The notes under the pieces are model-generated. The model did not search any database, had not been told where the DNA came from, and was given only the letters and a program-made list of their open reading frames with translations. A stretch of 64,000 nt of DNA. It comes from Deuterostichococcus epilithicus (Eukaryota; Chlorophyta; Trebouxiophyceae; Prasiolales; Stichococcaceae). A program made the position numbers and the translations under genes. The DNA lies in the NCBI GenBank assembly GCA_033439295.1, contig JAVTLE010000008.1, positions 2,790,001 to 2,854,000 of the forward strand, read 5' to 3'. The stretch's first letter is position 1, and each line of letters starts with the position of its first letter. Positions 59,201 to 64,000 of this stretch are shown piece by piece.

Positions 59201-62200
59201 CCGACCGAAGCTGGTCACCTTGTGTACCAGTCCCCTTCCGGCCTGCCGCCACCATAGGCAATTCTACACTCTGCCTTGGCCCTGCTAGCCGCAGTCCAGC
59301 CTCGCTCTGGCCAACTGGAAGCGCTTGCACTTCCTGTCTTCAGTGTAAAGTGTGAACTTGCAGGCAGGGCTCGACTCGCTGGGGGCGGTGGACCTTCGCA
59401 ATGACCTCGCGGCGCGGTTCCAGACCGACGAGCTGCCGGCGACGCTGGCATTCGACCACCCCACCGTCGCCGCGCTCGCGCGGCTGCTGCTGTCGCTGCG
59501 GGGGCAGCAGGGCGGCTCGCGGGCGGACGCAGGGCCGCGGCGGCGTCGGCGTCAGGGGCCGCAGGCCGCCCTGGAAGCGGGGACCGCCAACAGGAAGGAG
59601 CGGCGCCGCGGCCGCTGCGAGGTCGTCAGCGCAGCCGGCGTGTACCCCAGCACCGGGCGAGGTGCCCCATCCTGAAAGTCCGACTGGCCTTCAAAAATCT
59701 TGCTGGCGTGTCTGCCTTCACCTACAGCAGTCCCTGGTGTGGCAGCGCGGTCATGCGGACCCGAAGCTGGAACAGGTGCTGCAATTGGTCCAGGGTCTCG
59801 GAAGTCTCGCTGCTGCTTGCACGCATTGATGTCGCCTTGTCGTGGCAGCAGGCGTTGCCGGCTTCTGGGCTGCGATGCGCGGGGGCGGGACGCTGCAGTC
59901 GCCGGTGCCACATGAGCGCTGGGACCTGGACGCTGTGTATGCGACGGAAGCGGAGCCTGGCAAAAGCTATGCGCGCTTCGGCGCCTTCATCCAGGTGATC
60001 TCATGTAGTAACCTTTCTTCCTGCTGGATTCGGTGTGAAAGATGCAACATTGCCGAGGATGGAGTGGCAATCTGTTTAACATACCTGCTATGTCCAATCT
60101 GGAAAAATCATCTGCAAACTCCGCCCTATTCAAGAACACTGTGCACAACGACCACAGTTGTGACATGCTGCTGCATCGTCAGGGCACAAAGCGACTCTGA
60201 AGGGTGTCCTCGCCCCCTGAGGCGCTGTTGTGAGCTGAAGTTGTGGCTGACGAGACGGCCGCACGCTACTCCAACTAGGTGCCGACGCGCACCGCCACAT
60301 GACTCGGACCAGTGGAGCATTGCTCTCAGACGGAACCACGGCATTGCAGGGGGCGGAGCTGCACGATGCTGCCTACTTCCGGCTGGCTGGCCACGAGGCG
60401 CTGGCGCTGGACCCGCAGACGCGCCTGCTGCTGGAGGCTACTGCCGAGGTGGGTCGCAGGTTCAGGGTTCAGGAACCTACACCCTAACACCAGAGGGCCT
60501 GCTGCAGCCGCTCAGTGAGTCAGCTTTCTCAGGCGGGATGCCTGGTGCTGCTGGAAGCGGCTGCCGCGGTGGGACCTCAAAAGCGGACCATATTGCTGGG
60601 TGCGCCAGGCGGGTGAACTCAGGTGCTCGTGCTCACATCAGGCTGGGCGGCTTTCCTGAAGCGCTTGGCGCTGCCAAATGCAGCACGTCCAGCAGGCACG
60701 GTCTGTGGCAACAAGCCCGGTCTGTGGCGGAAGCCGAAGGAGCATTCTTGCTGCTATCTGCAGCCCAGCACCAAATAGGCAACAGCTGGCCTGTCTGGCA
60801 AAGGTACAGGTGTCAGCATACAGGACGAAGACAGATAGCGCAATTCATGCAACCCAAAGCGTATGCTTACGCCTGCAGGCCCTGGCAGACGGCGCCGCAT
60901 TCGGGCTGGGGCCGGCGACTGCGGCGCGCACTGGCACCTACGTCGGCTGCATGTTCACGGACTACATGGCGCTCGTGCGCATTGGTCACGGGCGCCACCA
61001 CAGCGGCGCGCTGATGACGGGTATGTAAATTTGCTGTGATCTTAGTCCTGTGAGTGACTAGGCTTGCATGCAGAGGCGCGGTCGCCGCCATGCCGGCGAA
61101 TTCACGACAAACGGGCAAGTTCATGACGAATGAGCGTCGTAGTCCGAGCTGATATTTGAATCGACACGAGGGCGGATGTAGTAGCGAATCACAGCGGCTT
61201 GGTCAGAAGTACTCGCACTGATGACGAACCGATGTGTGGGAATTGGTGTGCCCTGCTTGACACCAGTTCAAGTCACGCCTCGAAGGCGCACCTCAGGCAG
61301 CAGCCGTGGCTCCGGCATGCAGGCACACACTGCAATCGTCTTATGTTTGCAGTGTGCGATGCAGTCGTTGTCACTGCTGTTGCTTGCCGCTGCATTATGC
61401 CCAGTGTCAGACCACTAGGAATGTCAATCAGGTGGATGTCGGGGCCCGCTGCGCTTTCTGGCAGCATTTGCCGTGCAGCGCGGGCGCAGGGCCGCCATGC
61501 AGGGCGGCGGCTTTGCGTGCGTTCATGCGCTGAAGGCTTCTGCAATGGCATTGATTTACAAAATCATTCCCAAATTTAATTGTCGCACCTACCGCAGGCG
61601 TGCGTGGCGTCGTCTCAGAGCGGCCACATGACACATCCTGACACCCCAACTCCTGACCCTCAGGCTGCAGCGCCCCTGCCACGGCAACGGCAAGTCACAT
61701 GACTGATCTGAGGTGTGCACCTGGCACAGGCGTGGGCGCGCCGTACCAGGGTGGCCGCGTGGCGTACGCCTTCGGGCTGCAGGGACCCTGCCACGGCATC
61801 GACACCGCCTGCTCCTCCTCCCTGGTCGCCACGCACGCCGCAGCCGCAGGTGAGCCGGCTCGTAGGCGCACACCAGCTCATTGTCGACCCCCTGTCAGGA
61901 GCACACTGTCGCAGTGCTGCCGGAATGGGTTCAGCTGCACACCGGCGCTGCAGATCATCATATAGCCAATCAGCGGCGCCCAAGCCGCTGACGCAGGTGA
62001 GCCGATTACTTGAGGTCCTGGGGGTTCGGTGCAAGCATGCATCGTAGCTGACTGAACGGGCTCTGAGGCTCTGCCACGGCGCTGATGAGGATTTGCAGCC
62101 ATTGGGAGCTGCATGCTCGGCGTGTGCATCCTTGAGTGGCTGCAAAGCATGTCCAGTGCCGACCCTGCCTCACCTGCGCTGGCGTGCTCAACCCACAAGC

Positions 62201-64000
62201 CGATTGTCAGGCGCCGCTGTGTCGAAGAGCCGAGGGCTGTTCGAGCAGCCGCACAGCAGACCGCCTGCAGCAACTGACTCGTGGATCTCTCATGCAGGTA
62301 TTGCGGCGCGCGAGTCGGATGCGGCAGTGGCTGCGGGGCTGAACCTCATGCTGTGGCACGAGGTCACTGCCGGCATCTGCCAGCTGCAGGTGCGGCTGTG
62401 ATCTCTGCAGTGGTAAGCTCGAAATAATAACAGCACGTTCCCAGTGCGGTGAAATGTCAGCCTCCTCCGGAAGCTGAAGTGATCAATTGCACCCTTGCAT
62501 GGAGGCAGTCACCTGCAGATGCGACAGAGCCTGGTGCAGCAACTCTGTGTCTGCCTGATGAAAGCTGCCTTTCTGTATGCCACAGGCGCTGTCGCCGGTG
62601 GGGCGCTGCCAGTCGTTCGAGGCCGCCGCCGACGGCTACGGCCGCGGCGAGGGCGTCGCCGTGCTGCTGCTGCGGCGAGCGGCAACTTCCATGGACGGCG
62701 GCGGCGGCAGTGGCAGCCTTCGGCGATGTCAGGGTGGTGCCCCGCACCAGGCGGCGCCACTTGCGGTCGTCTGCGGCTCTGCTGTCAACCAGGATGGGCG
62801 GTCGAGCAGCCTGACGGCCCCTAACGGCCCGAGTCAGCAGGCAAGGCCTCTGACGCTTGAGTATAATGATTGTATGAACATCACAGCTGAGCACAAGCCA
62901 CCCTGGACTGTGACGGCTGTCTCTCGCTGGTTCAGTCTAAAGCCTCGAGCACTAAGGGATCTGGCGGCGAGGGCTCAATGGCGACGGCCTTAACCCTTTC
63001 TCCACAGTGCTGTGGGCCACGCTTGCAGCCAGCGTGCAAGCCTGGACTTCCTCCAGGAGGCTTGAATGGGACCTCCAAGCTTTCGGGGCGCTGCTTGGGG
63101 CTAGCAAGGGGAGGAACCCCAACCAGGCATCTCCAGGCATCATGGGTTTCGGGAACGCTCAGACCTGCGGAAACGCATGCCTGCAGAATTAACAGAGCCG
63201 GGCATCTACGCCATGTGGAATCTCTCCGATGCGCCTTTGTTGTTTCTCGTATGACAAGCACAGCCTGCTGATACAGCACACACGGCCTCGCTGCCCCGAG
63301 AGCTTGTCGGTCCCAGCTGGTGTCCTCAGCAAATCTGGTCCAGGCCGTACGCACGTGCCGGAGTTCTCTGTCAACACTCATCTGCTGCATGAATTGCTGC
63401 GACTCATCCATGCAAATCCCCAACCCGTTCCAATGCACAGGCGCTGGTCGCCACCGCGCTGGCTGCAGCGCACCTCCCAGCGTCCGCCGTGGCCTTTATC
63501 GCGGTGCACGGCACCGGCACGCCGCTGGGCGACCCCATCGAGGTTGGCGCCCTGGGTGCGGCGCTCGGCAGCGGCGGCAGCGGCAAGAATGCGGGAAACG
63601 GCAAGCAGGCTGGCCGCCCGATGCTGGGCTCTGTGAAGGCGTGCTTCGGCCACACCGAGGGCACCGCCGGCATCACAGGCAAGTCGCGCTCGTGCTGCTC
63701 CACATCTCGATTCAATCACCCACCCTGGCAGCAGCAGCAGCAGTCGTTCTCCCTTTTCGCTAGTCTGGCGGCTCATCAACAGCTTCAGCGACGAGCTGTT
63801 ACACGGATTGCCCAGCTGGCCGGCTGCCAAGCGCCCTTGCGGCTGATCTGATGGAAACAGCCGTGCAGAAGCGACACCGCATAACCCAGCGAGTGTGGCG
63901 CTGCAGCTGTGCTGCCGTCTCGACGCCGCCGTGCTGCGGCAGCCATTTGGCGACCAAGAAGCCGTCCAAATCTTCAGGGACTGCTGTCTGCTGGTTCATC
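30754..64000 (+). CDS. Multimodular type I polyketide synthase lacking AT domains (3' end outside window)
   Basis: At least 33 kb of in-phase exons encode a giant cytosolic megasynthase. Domain order: GNAT-like, ACP, linker, then KS-DH-KR-ACP-ACP, KS-DH-KR-ACP-ACP, and a third KS still running near the right edge. Each KS carries DTACSSSL and HGTGTPLGD and the second His motif; each KR carries a GG.G.LG cofactor loop and the Ser/Tyr pair; each ACP carries a DSL phosphopantetheine site. After KS1 and KS2 the protein passes straight from the KS C-terminal TNAH motif into the DH start, so no malonyl acyltransferase exists in cis and one must act in trans. Multimodular type I PKS genes of this kind are known in chlorophytes. 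There is no methyltransferase or enoyl reductase. The chain-release domain is not in the window. Whether 27.4-30.2 kb belongs to the same protein is open. The product is unknown. Confidence 0.88.
32913..34122 (+). other. PKS: loading-region acyl carrier protein
   Basis: Exon 32913-33024 ([18 protein letters not shown]) leads into 33190-33341, which carries the carrier motif [11 protein letters not shown] with the Ser for phosphopantetheine. The ACP is finished by exon 34018-34122, with [16 protein letters not shown], the classic helix III-IV signature. Holds the starter acyl chain for KS1. Confidence 0.85.
33892..33937 (+). repeat. Intronic echo of the ACP exon start
   Basis: Copy of 34012-34057 (GCGCAG acceptor plus first coding bases), exactly 120 bp upstream, with about 7 mismatches in 45. 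It retains the GCGCAG/ATGGTGACG junction. Confidence 0.8.
34444..35482 (+). other. PKS: inter-module linker exons
   Basis: Arg/Ser/Gly-rich segments with little predicted fold: about 34444-34627 ([27 protein letters not shown]), about 34735-34894 ([16 protein letters not shown]) and about 35347-35482 ([19 protein letters not shown]). Repeated RRGS motifs look like possible kinase or flexible-linker sites. The placement between ACP and KS1 and the open frame support inclusion in the PKS. Confidence 0.5.
35258..35283. repeat. AT-rich TA-repeat tract in intron
   Basis: A run of ATATATA-type sequence that stands out against GC-rich surroundings; intronic. Confidence 0.6.
37573..37619 (+). repeat. 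Intronic echo of KS1 exon start ([11 protein letters not shown])
   Basis: 47-bp copy of 37684-37730, offset 111 bp, about 74 percent identical. It keeps the CAG acceptor and an open frame ([15 protein letters not shown]). Confidence 0.75.
40220..40287 (+). repeat. Intronic echo of KS1 last exon with acceptor
   Basis: Copy of 40333-40400, offset 113 bp. A 14-bp intronic block is identical, and the 41 exon bases differ at only 3 positions. It has its own GCAG acceptor and encodes [14 protein letters not shown], changing the conserved NAH to NAY. This is the youngest-looking of the echoes. Confidence 0.85.
40440..42811 (+). other. PKS module 1: dehydratase DH1, catalytic His replaced by Cys
   Basis: Would remove water from the beta-hydroxyacyl-ACP. 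The domain begins at [10 protein letters not shown] (40.45 kb) and continues in exon 41091-41253 with [17 protein letters not shown], where active DH domains have D-H-x-x-x-G-x-x-x-x-P; the codon at the His position is TGC (Cys). The next exon, from 41470 ([14 protein letters not shown]), gives the middle of the double hotdog fold. Exon 42183-42811 gives [14 protein letters not shown] with the second catalytic Asp and Gln intact, then the start of the structural KR half ([11 protein letters not shown]). With the His missing, dehydration is doubtful; the domain may be structural only. Confidence 0.8.
43011..45879 (+). other. PKS module 1: ketoreductase KR1
   Basis: NADPH-dependent reduction of the beta-ketone. 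Segments: from 43011 (structural half, [16 protein letters not shown]), about 43840-44130 with cofactor loop [12 protein letters not shown], about 44346-44528 ([26 protein letters not shown]), about 45125-45303 with catalytic Ser and Tyr ([20 protein letters not shown]), and about 45709-45879 ([25 protein letters not shown]). The Asp of LQD sits where B-type KRs have LDD, so a D-configured alcohol is the likelier product. This is inference from a family rule. Confidence 0.87.
46482..47178 (+). other. PKS module 1: first ACP of a tandem pair
   Basis: Exon 46482-46770 starts with the KR tail ([12 protein letters not shown]), a Pro-rich linker with one undetermined base at 46620, and the carrier site LLQAGLDSL. 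The GT-AG intron splits the motif, and exon 47058 on continues [19 protein letters not shown] with the FNCPTAADI helix region. Confidence 0.88.
46620..46620. other. Undetermined base (N)
   Basis: Single N inside the Pro-rich linker before ACP1a. Confidence 0.95.
47277..48225 (+). other. PKS module 1: second ACP of the tandem pair
   Basis: [17 protein letters not shown] and [17 protein letters not shown] in the exon ending 47424, completed after a 680-bp intron by exon 48107 on ([19 protein letters not shown]). Tandem ACPs usually raise flux through a module. Confidence 0.88.
48519..52266 (+). other. PKS module 2: ketosynthase KS2
   Basis: Exons with matching phases: 48519-48709 ([15 protein letters not shown]), 49019-49115 ([25 protein letters not shown]), 49452-49659 ([13 protein letters not shown]), 49849-50055 (active site [12 protein letters not shown]), 50814-50976 ([19 protein letters not shown]), 51323-51421 ([14 protein letters not shown]), 51662-51795 ([15 protein letters not shown]) and 52045-52266 ([14 protein letters not shown]). 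Catalytic Cys, His and His are present. The insert after GEAA ([15 protein letters not shown]) is shorter than usual. As in module 1, the C-terminus is followed directly by a DH, so there is no cis AT. Confidence 0.9.
52460..52580. repeat. Imperfect GCTTGAGC/CTCAAGC repeat cluster in intron
   Basis: Several inverted and direct copies of GAGGCTCAAGC, GAGCTTGAGC and CTCAAGC within about 120 bp between KS2 and DH2 exons; they could form small hairpins. Confidence 0.5.
52641..55790 (+). other. PKS module 2: dehydratase DH2 and structural KR half
   Basis: Exon 52641-52777 gives [17 protein letters not shown], the DH entry. Exon 53033-53161 has [16 protein letters not shown] with the catalytic His intact. 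About 53475-53660 ([29 protein letters not shown]) and about 54190-54366 continue the fold. About 54693-54859 has [15 protein letters not shown] with the second Asp and His. Exon 55083 on ([27 protein letters not shown]) closes the DH and starts the structural KR subdomain. In contrast to module 1 this dehydratase looks competent. Confidence 0.85.
54470..54575. repeat. Four copies of the palindrome ACCCACTGGGT in a DH2 intron
   Basis: CCCACTGGGT at 54470, ACCCGCTGGGT at 54497, ACCCACTGGGT at 54538 and ACCCACTTGGT at 54564. Another copy lies in a far intron at about 34986. Confidence 0.75.
55998..57685 (+). other. PKS module 2: ketoreductase KR2
   Basis: About 56047-56127 holds the NADPH loop [18 protein letters not shown]. 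About 56735-56820 has the strand [16 protein letters not shown]. Exon about 57020-57279 has [16 protein letters not shown] and the Ser/Tyr site [19 protein letters not shown]. Exon 57584-57685 has [17 protein letters not shown]. The Asp of IAD suggests a B-type ketoreductase as in KR1. The intron between the last two exons carries a four-unit tandem repeat. Confidence 0.86.
57446..57568 (+). repeat. Four-unit, 30-32 bp tandem minisatellite in KR2 intron
   Basis: Units start GATGC at 57446, 57477, 57507 and 57537 and share CGGCTGAGTCCTG. It is wholly intronic. Confidence 0.85.
58012..58765 (+). other. PKS module 2: first ACP of a tandem pair
   Basis: Exon 58012-58385 begins with the KR tail ([18 protein letters not shown]) and a Pro/Gln linker and ends at DQPLMEV-type sequence. 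Exon 58624 on gives [17 protein letters not shown] and [14 protein letters not shown]. Confidence 0.88.
58918..59640 (+). other. PKS module 2: second ACP of the tandem pair
   Basis: The exon ending 59013 carries [17 protein letters not shown] and PLME. Exon 59364 on carries [17 protein letters not shown] and [15 protein letters not shown]. The intron between them falls at the same place (just before AGLDSL) as in the preceding ACP, which supports duplication of this ACP after the intron existed. Confidence 0.88.
59033..59075 (+). repeat. Two-copy TGCAGCATCCTGCTT repeat
   Basis: A 15-bp direct repeat 27 bp apart, just inside the intron splitting the second module-2 ACP. Confidence 0.75.
59851..63681 (+). 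other. PKS module 3: ketosynthase KS3 (continues toward right edge)
   Basis: Exons: from about 59851 to 59994 ([23 protein letters not shown]), 60350-60448 ([15 protein letters not shown]), 60879-61020 ([15 protein letters not shown]), 61730-61849 (active site [12 protein letters not shown]), 62298-62389 ([12 protein letters not shown]), 62586-62840 ([26 protein letters not shown]) and 63441-63681 ([28 protein letters not shown]). Cys, His and His are intact. The introns after 62840 and 63681 are best read with GC donors (CAG/GCAAGG, ACAG/GCAAGT). The KS C-terminal third and the rest of module 3 were not found before 64000. Confidence 0.88.
60541..60573 (+). repeat. Intronic echo of a KS3 exon end
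   Basis: Copy of 60421-60453 at exactly 120 bp offset, including the GAG/GTGGG-like donor context, with shared blocks GTGCTGGA/GCTGCTGGA and CTGCCG.GGTGGG. Confidence 0.65.

Noticed and set aside
1-64000. Transposons, viral elements, CRISPR arrays, bacterial operons
   Set aside because: No transposase, integrase, reverse transcriptase or capsid motifs, terminal repeats or spaced repeat arrays were seen; gene structure is plainly eukaryotic.

Overview
The window is GC-rich nuclear DNA with dense, short, intron-broken coding segments. Introns are mostly GT-AG, with acceptors typically ending CTGCAG or similar. A TGTAA tract lies after one gene, mTERF-like genes occur in tandem, and there is a giant modular type I polyketide synthase without AT domains. 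Together these point to a chlorophyte green alga, probably trebouxiophyte or related; the species cannot be fixed from sequence alone.

Region 0-4.3 kb holds two tandem mTERF-family genes, the second cut short by an in-frame stop. Region 5.7-11.3 kb holds a multi-exon TRF4/PAPD5-like non-canonical poly(A) polymerase whose catalytic carboxylates look degenerate. At 12.6 kb there is an intron-containing tRNA-Met(CAU). On the minus strand, 14-17.7 kb carries an unrecognised multi-exon membrane protein. Region 18.6-23.4 kb carries a low-complexity, AT-hook-like nuclear protein. At 23.7-24.06 kb a small DUF2256 zinc-ribbon-like ORF ends only 35 bp before a complete six-exon uroporphyrinogen-III synthase gene (24.1-26.45 kb, chloroplast tetrapyrrole synthesis).

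From about 27.4 kb to the right edge the plus strand is one run of exons. After a region of unknown exons (27.4-30.2 kb) comes a type I PKS: GNAT-like segment, ACP, linker, then KS-DH-KR-ACP-ACP, KS-DH-KR-ACP-ACP, and a third KS that runs toward the window end. No module has a cis acyltransferase, so an AT must act in trans. All three KS domains keep the Cys-His-His triad. The first DH has Cys where the catalytic His belongs, so module 1 probably leaves a hydroxyl, while module 2 can dehydrate.

An unexpected genome-level pattern runs through several genes. Short diverged copies of an exon edge lie in the adjacent intron, five of the six clear cases at 111-120 bp from the original (7.3, 26.0, 33.9, 37.6, 40.2, 60.5 kb). 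KS modules that are otherwise homologous have different intron positions, and some introns are best explained as GC-AG. This suggests ongoing intron gain or movement by small tandem duplications.
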